A DNA stretch of 64,000 bases from Nepenthes gracilis. Its lineage: Eukaryota; Streptophyta; Magnoliopsida; Caryophyllales; Nepenthaceae. Positions 25,805 through 36,679 of the stretch are shown here, in pieces; the first letter of the stretch is position 1, and the number at the start of each line of letters is the position of its first letter. Below the pieces are notes generated by a model that saw only the letters and a program-made list of their open reading frames with translations, was not told the DNA's origin and searched no databases. The stretch lies in the NCBI GenBank assembly GCA_033239525.1, contig BSYO01000005.1, positions 2,700,001 through 2,764,000 on the forward strand, given 5' to 3'. A program made the translations under genes and the position numbers.

Positions 25805-26120
25805 CCTAGGAGGATCGATAAGATGACTTCTTACGCACCGTCTGATTATTTGTAGCCGTCCGATCTGTTCGATCTTTTCTGATCGAACAAATCCCAAAGC
25901 TGACGCAGATTTGACCCGTGATTAATTAGCATCTAATTGCGTTTAAGAAGGTACCTTAATAGCTAATTAATGGCCCTAAATGGGAAGGCATTTGAGACGG
26001 AATCTCGCCTTTCGGCGGATTCTTGATTACTTCTGACGTTGTACGGACTAAGCTAGTTGGTCTTTTCATGAATGATCTCAACGAATAACAACCCCTAAAT
26101 CTAATTAATTCCACCCTTTT
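25805..26120. other. GC-richer island of unknown origin
   Basis: About 300 bp of higher-GC sequence stands out from AT-rich flanks. It holds a perfect 8-bp inverted repeat GTTCGATC/GATCGAAC (25867-25874 and 25881-25888, 6-nt loop). No open frame of note exists. It may be an LTR fragment or a conserved non-coding element; I could not find termini. Confidence 0.35.
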
Positions 26121-26926
26121 GAAGGGATAATGTTTTTATTTATGGCCTGTATGACCATTTATTAGTAAAAAATAGAGTTTGTTATTTGGATTTTTTGATA
26201 TATATGTGCTTGTATTTAGTATAATATAAAATTTATATGTGTCAACTCAATATATTATAAGATCTATATTATTATGTTGGCTTATGTTGTATAATCGATC
26301 ATGTCATGAGTTAGCTTGACATGACTTATATTTAAAAATAAAAAAAAATTAAATTTTAAAAATATGTGAATAAATAACTGAATATAGAATACATATGTCA
26401 TATATATGCACATCAGGCATAAAAATTTTAATTGGAGGGTCATGCCCTAATGTATATACGCTACTCAGGCAGATATCATGCGTTCCAATAAAGAATGAAA
26501 ATATATTAATTCTTAGTTATTATTTTTATTTTTATTTCTTTTTTGTTTTGGGAGTAAATTTATCCAATTTCTAGAAAAGAAAAAAGGTTAAAAATATAAC
26601 AAAATGAGGACATATTTCTAAGTGAGATATTACCTATATAAATAAACTTCTTATAAAACTTATTTTCTATATTAATGAGTTTGTAACAACAGGTGGTACA
26701 AGAAATTATTGTATGCATATGCCAATTAAAATATTTATAATTAATTATTTCTTAAAAAAAGATTATAAGAACAAAATATCATATAATAAATGTAATACAT
26801 CGAGGCTATGCTGGCCGTCTTTATTAAAAACAAGTGCAATTTTTATTACTTTCTTAAATAAAACTTACATTCATCTAATTGAATAAGAATAACAATTGTA
26901 AAATGTAAAATAAATAAGTAAATAAA

Positions 26927-26929
<3 letters not shown>

Positions 26930-26975
<46 letters not shown>
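26930..26975. repeat. (AT)n microsatellite
   Basis: About 22 uninterrupted AT dinucleotides. The flanking 26120-27120 is AT-rich with no gene. Confidence 0.9.
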
Positions 26976-26977
<2 letters not shown>

Positions 26978-27121
26978 ACTTTTTCTTTTTCATTTATGAA
27001 CATTTCTCCAACTTTGTTAAACTACAGGAATATAAATTTAATTTTTTAAAATAAAATTTATTTTAGTCTTAGATCTTTCTCTTAAAAGTTCAACAGAAAC
27101 ATTAAAGATAGAATCATCTTA

Positions 27122-28031
27122 ATGAAGACGATTGAAATGGACCGTCCTAAAAAGGGAATCAGCAGAGAAATACAGCACGCTGGCCCAGAGAATAGTCAAT
27201 GTTCCAATTGATCGGAAATTACCTTCAAATAGCCAGATGTGGCCCAAATTGGACGTGGCTCATGAACCCGTTCCCACGCGCAAGAGATTACCTACCCTAA
27301 TTGGTCATGATGCGAAATATCTCCCCAAATCACGCTATCCTTTGAAATGGAAGTCCCCAACTTAGCGTGTATTCTCCGATAGAAACCACAATAATCCTAA
27401 GTGCAGCATCTTCGCGAGAAAATAAGGATTCCTTCCTTCCGATCGTTGCTACCCTAAATAGTGTCAACATTTTCTCAATAAATAAAAAAGATCCCCTGAA
27501 GGTAGCTGACAGTCAACCTTACCACCTAAGAAATGGTGACAAGATCGGACGGTTATAAAAAGCCCTGGAGGCACACTTCAGAGACAGGCCCTCTTCAAGT
27601 GCTCAAACTAACACTAGCGTTTTCACTCTCAAACGAATCAAGTGCCATTCTTTTTCCCATTATTCGTTCTCTACGAACCCGGTAGCCAGAAAAGTCGTTC
27701 CCCACGAGCGCACCACCGAAAGCCGCTCTCCATGAGCATACAATCACAAAAGACGCTCCACGCCGAGCGCCCCCTCCGAGACAAACTCACAAATCTCCTT
27801 CCCTGCATCATTTCTAGCAATGTTCAGTTTTTACATTCTTTGTTTTGGAAGAATGATAATCTATTTGAGTGTTGGATGATAAATCGATGAGTAAGTTTCA
27901 CTATTTTTCTTTGACTTCTCATCTTTTATTGTGGTGTGTAGAATTCAAGCCAAGCAATACGGAGATCAGGACCCACGTCAGCATGAACCTGAGTCTCATT
28001 TTTGTCAAAGATTCAAATCTAGGACGCATCA
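27122..28031 (+). mobile_element. LTR-like block (approximate ends)
   Basis: A GC-richer block has a TATA box TATAAAAA (27554-27561). It is followed by a leader-like AGCCCTGGAGGCACACTTC stretch and by a tail near ACGCATCACA. The short open frames have no recognisable domain. The layout matches an LTR with U3, R and U5 on the plus strand. A TTGAAA hexamer flanks the block on both sides (27131-27136 and about 28033-28038), but the terminal bases do not fit TG...CA with it, so I do not claim a target-site duplication. Confidence 0.4.
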
Positions 28032-28099
28032 CATTTGAAAGTAAAAATACATTTCGATAGATCTAATTTACAAAATCCTCTAGAGCCACAATGAAAGGA

Positions 28100-28930
28100 T
28101 TTGTTAAGCATATTTTTAGTTGGCATATTCCGTGACCGTGTCGGGTGATTTATTTAGTCTCTTATCGGTGTGTTCGGTATCTGCAACATTATATTGGCTT
28201 GAAAGATTCTCATCCGTGTTATACCCAAAGGCCATCATCGTCACATTTCAGAGTTCCTACCTCCCTATCTTTTGTTTCGTTCTTTCCCAAGAGCTGCAGC
28301 CGCTTGGTACCCGAACCGCCAACAAGGCGCCCTGCGCTCGATGCACGCTCGAGGCGCCATCGATGCGCATTTTCCAGAACCGCATGCTTGATGCACGCCT
28401 AAGGCGCCAACAAGGCGTATTTACCAGAACTGGGGCACATTTTCTCCAAAGTCTAACTCGCACCCGCTGAGCCCCCAATGGCTCCAACGGCCCTTTTGTC
28501 TCCAACGGCTCTTTTTTTTAAACCCTACTTTGAGACTTCTATATATTCCTCTTTTATATTCTGAACCCTAAGGACTCTGGCAAACGTGTGACGTGCCTCT
28601 TCTCTTGAAAAACCTATGATTTTTATGCTCCACTTTTAAGAAAACTTTGCACCTACGATTGTATTCTATTGACAAAATCTTCTCTCCACATTGTGCTTTC
28701 TCATTGATACCTCTTCCCACGTGTGAACCTCTGTGGTAACGTCAATGACATGGACACTGGACTCCAGTAGTGTGTGGCAATTCAAGTGGTTCGAGATGAA
28801 AGATTAATGTGAAGACCAGAATGAGTCCGATTCCGTTACCGTGGGTAAATCAAAGAGTTCCTTGGTAGAAATCACAAGACGAGAGTAAGTCAGTTAGGTT
28901 AGTACGGCGTTACCACTTGGTTTATAAATT
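28100..28930 (+). mobile_element. Second LTR-like or transposon-derived block
   Basis: GC-richer sequence with repeated modules: AAGGCGCC-type copies at about 28325-28415, and TCCAACGGC twice at about 28484-28508. A TATA-like TCTATATATTCC follows near 28540. The layout fits an old LTR, possibly Copia-like, but no ends or target duplication could be fixed. Overlapping open frames on both strands (28120-28505) are not genes. Confidence 0.35.
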
Positions 28931-29210
28931 AATTTTCATAGTACATATTTTTCATAACTGTTGAAGAACGGAGAGTTTTTCTCAATAATTGCGGTTATCG
29001 AGTTTTTTTTTTTGTTACCAAAAATTATCCCTTTCTTATTATTACCTATTGCTTTCATTTATATGCTCGTATTACTCATATTATCTAGAATTTAAATATT
29101 CTTTATATGTATTGAATATTTAATTTTGTACTATTTTCACTAATTTATTAAGGGGTTGAAACCTTTGTATGATTTGGGATCGAAACGTCCTCTTCAGGAT
29201 TGATAGGTGA

Positions 29211-29623
29211 TGGTACATAGGAATTTAAAAATTGAAATTCCCACCGAAAAATACTGTTTCTTCATTGGGCTCGTATAGAAAAACAAGCTTCTCACAAATA
29301 AACAAAGGTGAAGTAGTAATATGTGTGAGTCCGACGAGTGCCACGCCTACAACGAGGTAGAAATGGCCACCCATGTACTCATGGGCTGTGCTAAAGCTCG
29401 TCTTCTCGGCCGGAGATGCGACACAAGTATCGATCCTAGTCCTATGAATACTTGGATTAAGGAGGTCCCCTTGAACAAAGGTACGGAGGTCGAATCCTAT
29501 ATGAATATGTCAGCATTGTGGCTCCTGGGGACATGGAGAAATGTAGTTGCACCGAACATTGATTTTAAGGAGGAGGGATCTGCAATTGAAAGAGTTGTGC
29601 CTCTGGCTGCCCATCTAAATTGA
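29211..29623 (+). pseudogene. LINE ORF2 fragment: zf-RVT region
   Basis: The plus strand encodes degraded LINE-type (non-LTR retrotransposon) sequence between the reverse transcriptase and RNase H domains. KLKFPPKNT matches the WKLxxPPK motif, with a stop where tryptophan is expected. After frame breaks, CHAYNEVEMATHVLMGCAKA matches the zf-RVT pattern C...E...H...C. MSALWLLGTWRNVVAP and VVPLAAHLN match the following LWxxWxxRN and AHLxEF region. It is broken upstream, where stops and frameshifts occur, and is clearly non-functional. The missing 3' part continues at 31.57 kb. Confidence 0.7.
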
Positions 29624-29629
29624 GTAAGT

Positions 29630-31560
29630 TTATCACGATTTCGATACGAGTAAGTAATAATATTAATAAATATATTCAAATAATAATTATTCATAAATAA
29701 TTTAAAAAATAAACAATCCAAGTTAGTTAGATCGATACAAATTGAATCACAAGCAACATGATAAATTATGAATCAATAAAAGATATATAATCTGATTGAA
29801 CTAAATCTTATCTGATATTCAAACAATATAAGTACCTGTTCAATTCTAAAATTTTTTCAAGAAAAAAAATATTTGGGCCAAATATCCAATATATTACAAA
29901 TATATATATATATAATAAATATCTATTTGATACAATGTCTCAAAATAACAAATTATAAAACTTGACATATATATAATTCCAATACAAATAATCCAAACAA
30001 AGATCTTCAAAATCTATAAATTACAAATAAATAAAATTCGTCATCAATCTTCATTCATATCTTGCAAATAACTATAACTCATTAATCTAAAAGAGTTAGA
30101 AAAATATTACAAAATATGAACCTAATGTTCAATTTGTGTATATATATATATAATGTACAAATATATGTTAATAAAATAAATAAAAGAATGAAAAATTATA
30201 AAATATATATAAAATTTGATATGTCAAACTTTTTGTTAACATGCTCTAAATCATAATTTTATATGAACAATTTATTACATATGTGAACATCTAAATTATA
30301 TAAATCGTATAAAAATATCAAAACACTAGAATATATATTGCATCCACACAATCATGTAATTTGAAAATCATATCAGAACCTACGAGATTTAAAAGGTTAA
30401 ACCATTTTAAAATACGTAATACAGTACAGTTTAAAACTTGAGAACCAATAACCGGTAACTTGCATACTAACTAATTAAAAGACCAATTTTAAAAAATAAG
30501 TTACTGATATTCTCAGTAACTTTAGGCTGATATATAGCAATTCATGAATCATAAGTGAACTGTCTATATATTTATTTTTATAAATGAGGCCAAATATTAT
30601 TTTTTTTACCTGTATATGATATATGTATTTTTCAAGTAAGCCTAGTATATTATGACATATTCAAATATATGTTATCGATTTCTTACAATGATTCTTAAAC
30701 AAAATAAAGATATGGCTCTATAAAATATATATATATAATTATTTCACAATCTAAAAAAAGTATAAACTTAGATTAAATAATAAAATAAAATTCTTATCAA
30801 ATGCTTGTATAGACTGTCATACGTAAGGTAAAATGTATAATATTTTATGACCTTTTCATAACATTTTAATATACAAATATAATATTTTAAAATATTTATT
30901 TATTCAGTATAAATAAATAAAATTTTAAATATTGGGTGAAATCAAATAAAATCTCAAAAAATTTGATGAAATACATATACATACACTAATATTTAAAAAT
31001 ATATGAAATAGATGTTATGTATGTACAATAAAATAAAAATCGTAAGTGAAATCAAAATATTAAAACAATAGATTAAAAATGAGTTTAAAAAGATATTAAA
31101 TTTAGCAAATTTAATACAAAATTGTTTAAAAATTTTCATCATTCTCATTCTCTCTTCTTTTTCTCCCTTTTTTTTCTTTCTCCATTCTCTCTTTTCCTGC
31201 ACAAAAATAATCAATTCAACATAGGAGGTTCTTTTATATTCAATTGGAGCCCGAGTATCAAACAGATACACATCAGATATCACATACAAATACAGACATG
31301 TACAAGCATTATATCATGCACCAATATTCTACCTGAATTATGAATGAACACTCTATAAGCTCCCCTCAAGCATGATACTTTTGCCTGAAATACATACTAG
31401 TACAAAAATAGGTGCCTATCAGACATTAGACCTGATTTTTTACAATTTTAATTTTTTTTAAACATTTCTCATTATATAATTATTTTCTATACTAACCAAA
31501 TATATATCAACAATAACATTATAAACACGAATAAAAATTAAGCATTACAAAACCGCCTAG
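29630..31560. mobile_element. AT-rich insertion splitting the LINE (possible LTR)
   Basis: About 1.9 kb of very AT-rich sequence lies between the two LINE pieces. A CT-rich tract (31134-31198) on the plus strand resembles the one at 6420-6482, suggesting a minus-strand LTR of a similar kind. A GATTTCGATACGAG-like motif near 29638 also resembles the reverse complement of one near 6990. No matching target-site duplication could be assigned, so its nature is inferred. It holds no gene. Confidence 0.35.
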
Positions 31561-31569
31561 GTTCACTAT

Positions 31570-32018
31570 TGTAAACCAACCTCGAGAACTGTACAAAGTA
31601 AACACTGACCCTTACTATAGTAGACAGGGTGTAGTTATTACCATTGGAGGTTTGGGTAGATGTGAGAATGGGGAATGACTGATTCTCAGGTTGTGTTGGA
31701 GAAACAGATATCCTTTCAATGAATATTAAAACTATCTTTTGGGGCCTCCAAATTACTTGTAAGAAGTTAGAAAAAGTCATTATTGAATTGGATTCACTTT
31801 TGGCCACACTGAAAATCACCTTTCTTATTGCAGATTTCTACTCAAACAGAATACTCATATTGAAATGCCTACAGATCTTCACTAGAAATGGAGCCTGCAC
31901 GTTCAAGTTTGCTCATAGAGAGGGAAACATGATGGCGGATCCACTGGCGAAGCTGGAAATGACATCGGGGTTGAGCTATATGGATGGATGGCAGTACCTA
32001 ATGCCATTAGGCAAATAA
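31570..32018 (+). pseudogene. LINE ORF2 fragment: RNase H domain
   Basis: The plus strand encodes YKVNTDPYYSRQGVVITIGG with the catalytic aspartate in NTD, then GRCENGE followed by a stop where tryptophan is usual. After a frame shift comes VIIELDSLLATLK, which fits the ELDS segment, and FKFAHREGNMMADPLAKLE, which fits the HxxREgNxxAD active-site region. These are the ordered landmarks of the RVT_3-type RNase H at the C-terminus of plant LINE ORF2. Internal stops make it a pseudogene. Confidence 0.75.
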
Positions 32019-32107
32019 TCACCATAGACTAGCCGAAGACACGTCAAAGGTCTGAGTCTTACTTAACCCAGTGTATTTTTTCAGTTTTTTCACGTTCTTT
32101 AGCAATG

Positions 32108-32132
32108 CCACCCAAAAAAAAAAAAAAAAAAA
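32108..32132 (+). repeat. Poly(A) tail of the LINE
   Basis: An uninterrupted A-run of about 20 nt lies 90 bp after the RNase H frame ends. This is the expected 3' end of a LINE copy on the plus strand. Confidence 0.6.
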
Positions 32133-32149
32133 AGGAAGAAGAAGATATT

Positions 32150-32620
32150 AAAAAATACATAATATTGTAACTATGTCCACATTGTATTTTTTAGGTAGTC
32201 TTTTTATTTGGCATCTTGTATTTTAGGATAGTATTCTTTTTTATTATTTTGTAGAATATATTTTTTAGGATAATATATTTTTATTTTAGGATATATTGTG
32301 ATTATATATTTACACTCCCTCTCCCTCGTGCAGTGTGTGAAATTTGTAATCAAAACCCCTCACAGATCATTAATGAGACGGCAGGTTTTCTGCCATTTTC
32401 GATCTCAGCTTTTGCTTTTGGTCTTCGCCTTACTTTAGCTTCGTCTTCTTCAAGCTTCTTACGATTTCTTACAGAAGAAGAGAAAAGAAAGCATACAAGA
32501 TTATTATCCCCCCAAAAAGGTCTAAGATCAATGGCTAGTGCATGTCTGACAAATTTGGGGCTATATTTATGATAGATACCATTTAAATTATTATAAATAA
32601 TTAAATAATAACCCATAATT
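32150..32620 (+). other. Leader-like sequence of unknown origin
   Basis: After repeated TTTTAGGATA motifs (32215-32290) comes a moderate-GC pyrimidine-rich stretch. It contains an open frame at 32333-32572 (MCEICNQNPSQ...) and a later in-frame ATG with MASACLTNLGLYL. It resembles either the end of an old Copia LTR or the leader and first exon of a captured transcript. I know no matching protein and see no downstream exon. Confidence 0.25.
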
Positions 32621-32840
32621 TAAAAACAAATGGTTAAGTTTAGGATATCAAGGTGTTCTATTTTTATGAATAATGTGACTCCCCTAATCCCTGTGACAGA
32701 GGCTTCTTAAAGTAACATGCATGAATGAAGAAATGGCAGCAACCTGCGAGCTAGTTAGACGGCTACTGCCAAAATGCACATATGCCAAACGGATCCCCAT
32801 CACCCCATGCAATAATACACACATATAAATAAACAAATAA

Positions 32841-32842
<2 letters not shown>

Positions 32843-32873
<31 letters not shown>
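32843..32873. repeat. (AT)n microsatellite
   Basis: About 15 AT dinucleotides, ending in ATATGTGAATG. Confidence 0.9.
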
Positions 32874-32876
<3 letters not shown>

Positions 32877-33036
32877 AATGTCGTAGCTTGCATGAATATA
32901 TACTGGCATGTTACAAAGCTCCAAATCCCCATAAAAAAGAATGACCACAAAAAAACGAAGGCAGCCAGCCTGACTGACGAAGGAGCTAGATGAGGAAAAC
33001 CCTATCTATCTAATTAGATCATAACATGTGGATCAG

Positions 33037-33124
33037 TCGATCCAATGGTTGGATGTGGCTAATCATGAGACCACCGACGGTCAATCCAATGATTGGATGT
33101 GGCTAAGCATGAGACCACCGACGA
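33037..33124 (+). repeat. Two-copy tandem repeat, 44-bp unit
   Basis: Copies at 33037-33080 and 33081-33124 share TCCAATGNTTGGATGTGGCT and CATGAGACCACCGACG, with only a few differences. Each copy contains the near-palindrome ATCCAATGGTTGGAT. The surrounding 32620-35065 is AT-rich, with no gene; a hydrophobic frame at 33796-34050 is compositional. Confidence 0.8.
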
Positions 33125-33129
33125 CCACC

Positions 33130-35060
33130 GTGGCACCGCCACCACATTAACCACTGCGAGTGTGCTCTTCAACCTTTACAAATATATTTATAATTGCAAG
33201 GGATTTTTCATAATCGAAGACACTAAAAAATTTTACGGTTCTGGTTGATCGTATATATAAATAAAGGATTTAAATTATGAATTTTTTGATCAGATTTAAT
33301 TTTCAATATATAAAATTTTTATTATCAGATTTTTTTAATAAGTAACTATATAGAAATATATAATTAGTACACCTGAATCAATAAATATAAAATCTTTGAT
33401 TTGTGAAAATAATCAGTAGAATTAATCCACCAATTTGTTATAGTCTTGAAAAATCAGGGCATGACTTCTCTGCTTTTTCTTTTCTTTCTCAAACTGTGCT
33501 TTGTTATCATATTATAATAATTAGAATGTATTGTCTTTTATAGAAAGAGATCACCATTTCTAAGTTACAAGAATGCCCATCTTTTTCATCAAGTAGCATG
33601 CCCTGAATAAGTTTATTAGAAAATAGAACTTTTCTATTAATTAATAAATAATTAATATTTTTGAAGTATTAATTTAAGATTATAATCTTTGTTAATTTAA
33701 TAAATATATACATATGTACCATGTTATATGAGACATTTCTTACATGAAATGGTAATGTTTGATATATAGGATGCCTTTACAATCAAATATATATAATGAT
33801 CGTTAATTTTGAATATGTTATTTTTTATCTTATAAAGTATGTAATATCAATTATTTTTGTTTTAATTATTATCTTATTATTCATAGTCATGGTTTTAACA
33901 CTCATATTACGAGGTATAACTAATATATTTGGGATTAGTAGTAATCAAATCTTACACTTAAAGTGTATTGTGAGTGGGTTGGTTCAGATGCATTATTTAA
34001 TAATGAATCTCAGATATAATGGAGTTAATGTCAAACTGACGGTTATGTGATTTTTTTTATTAGTTAAAAAAATTTTCTGATAAAATTATTCATAGAACTT
34101 ATGTACTTAATTGTGTATGTACTTATTTATTGATCATAACTTTAACTAGAAAAAAATAAGCGGCTTATGGTATCAGAGTTTTTCCATTATAAACAAGAGG
34201 GGTAAATGAAAGAAAACAGAGTATTAGCGCGTGACAAATGTATAACTATAAAACAAAATGACTTATTCAATCCCAAGGCAAACAAGCATAACAGTCTTAT
34301 TCATTTCACTTAGCATATTCAGTTAAAAGTGAGTGTGACTTACTTGAATGCTTACACAATACACAGCAATTAGTTATATTTCTAACTATTAAGTCACTTA
34401 CACTCATATATTATTCCGACCGTAAAGCGGGATTGTATTTGCGTAATAGTAATTAGCTAACTAACAACATATATTACCAAGTATAAGGACATACTAATCT
34501 ATTGTGGCACCCTTCTAGCCAATTAGATCGAGTGTCCGTGAGAACATAGTTGATTGCGTGACAATATAACTAGTTATTAATGTTTTAAAGATAAAATAAA
34601 TTACATAAACACACTTTATAAGTAGAGGCTATATTTGATCACCACGAATATTTCAATGATGCACAATTTAGTAAACTAACCTATATTAATTGCAAGCTCA
34701 GAATTTCTAAGCAATTACTTAAAACAATCCGTGCTTGGGGTATTTGTATAGGTAACGTAGTGCCTCTTCTCTTATTCAAATATAGTGTCACAAAGTCAAC
34801 TTAGATGAACAGTTATAAAATAATGGGATGCGTTTGGCATCTTTAAGTTGAGATCTTGCAATCATCTGGGCCTCAGGTAGTTGGAACAATAAAGGACTTT
34901 TATAGATTTGCATTCAAGATTACTAAGACTTTGTTTTATTTCTTTTCTTCTAGTTATCATCTTTTAATCTGATTTTTAGTCAAAGCATTGATTCTAAAAC
35001 TTTTTTCATGGTACAATTGTAGCCATAGCTAGCATTGAATAAAAATAGGTGTAGATTCCT
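33130..35060. other. AT-rich intergenic stretch
   Basis: About 1.9 kb without a supportable gene, RNA or bounded element, ending at the next solo LTR. Confidence 0.5.
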
Positions 35061-35070
35061 CATTGTAATT

Positions 35071-36671
35071 TATTACGTCTTAAGTCCCGGGTTGCCATAC
35101 GGATTAGGGAGCCTTTGGATTCCTCGTTGTCCGGAGGTAATCACGAACGGGTTCGGTCTCCGCCGCTGTTGACTTGAGACCTGCACAACACAATCAACAA
35201 ATAAGATGTCAGAGGACAATAGGGGGCTATCCCCCGTTAACACTCCGACGCTCAAATTAGAAATCTTCCTCAATAAATAAAGAATGCATGCTTAAGATGC
35301 GAAAATGAGGGGAGTACGTGAGAGAGATGTATTTGGAGGCTTAAACTCTCCGAATGCGCCCGCGGAGAGCAGCTTATCGGTGCGCCCGCGGAGGACGGCT
35401 TGGTGCTGTCCTCTCTTAAGGGTGCACCCGCGGAGGGCAGAGCGGCATGTCCGTGGACCTCGATGGCACTCGGAGATTTGGCAAAGCAAGCTGGGGCGAA
35501 CGTAGATCCTGTGCGGCATCCATCTGGGCAGCTAATGAAGGAAGAACCCATAAGGACTCAACGGCCTGAATGGGCGGCCTGATAGCTGAAGCCACTGGAC
35601 CGCTTCCTTTGGGGAAACTCCATGTTGCTCTTCTGTTAAATGCCCTGCTGCTAGGAGGCCTCTCGAGGGGCTTCATTTATGTTCTGCTTTGGAGGAATGA
35701 AAGGAATGGAACGCCGTTTAAGGGGCTTCCTTTGACAATATCAATGGCGCGGCTGGGCGATGCATTCTGATGACTCTACGGCGCTGGATCTGGCGGTGAG
35801 CTTTGGAAGGACGCGGACGCCATCAGCGAGGAGTTGGGGACTCCTTGCTAGCCTGAAATGACGGCCGGGCTCTACTCCAGAAGCCGTACACCTCTGTTTT
35901 ACTAGAATCAGGATGAAGAAGATGAGCAATAGATTTTGAGGACTCTTATTCCCTTCTCGGCCAGATCATTCGTACACTACTGTTGCGAGTTACGCCTGCC
36001 AGTTGGTTTCAATTCTGAAAGGAATCGCCGAATGCTGCCGGAAGAAATTTGAGTCCAGTCTCACAGAGGATCTCAGCATCGTGCTCTGTTTTCCTGAAAT
36101 GGGAGTGGAGGAGTCGAGCACCATCGCCCGAAGCACCTGCGCTTCGTTCGGGTTGAGAGTAGCAGGGACATGTCAGTCGCCATTGACAGAGGGAGTCGTG
36201 GTGCTCTTATTCCGCTGGCAAGCTGTGAGCCAGGGTAGGAGAGCAGGGCGTCGCCTTTGGGGACTTTGAGCTCTATTTCGCGAGAGCCCTTTGGGCGCCA
36301 TCGATGAAGGGTCTTGCGCCCCTCTCTCACCGAGGACAAGTGCCGAGAGAGGGAAGACATGAGAGAGAGGTCTGTGCTCTCCTTTCGGTAGAAGCAGGAG
36401 CAGAGGGCCAGAGTTGTTTGCGTGGCCAGCTATAGGGCCAAAAAAAGGGGCCACTTTTGGGAAGGTTTTCTGTCTCTTGGGCTCTCTCTCTTTTTTGTTG
36501 CCTGCTGCCTTCCCTTTATTGAGGGAGGAGGTAGAGATTCTCTCACTAAGTGGATTGAAATTTTTTCGACCAAGAGAAACTCTTCCCACCTAAACGAAAC
36601 ATTTTCCGCCTTGACGAAACTTATTGGACACACTTCAGTTTTCGGGCCAGCCCGCGATACCGGACCCAACA
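35071..36671 (-). mobile_element. Solo LTR (1601 bp, TSD TAATT), one end decayed
   Basis: A perfect 5-bp duplication TAATT (35066-35070 and 36672-36676) flanks a GC-rich element. On the minus strand it starts TGTTGGGTCCGGTATCGCGG. The other terminus reads CGTAATA instead of the expected ...CA, a single C-to-T change. It shares the 16-nt motif ACACTCCGACGCTCAA (35240-35255) with the 3.2 kb solo LTR, 169 bp from the end here and 141 bp there. Many overlapping ORFs on both strands (up to 138 codons) are GC-driven and match no protein I recognise. Probably Ty3/Gypsy by that motif (inference). Confidence 0.8.
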
Positions 36672-36679
36672 TAATTCTT

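Noticed and set aside
27122..28038. TTGAAA flanks as a target-site duplication for the 27 kb block
   Set aside because: With those flanks the element would not end in CA. The match is likely by chance in AT-rich DNA.
33796..34050. Hydrophobic 84-codon frame
   Set aside because: I/L/V/Y/F-rich because the DNA is AT-rich. No homologue known to me and no gene context.
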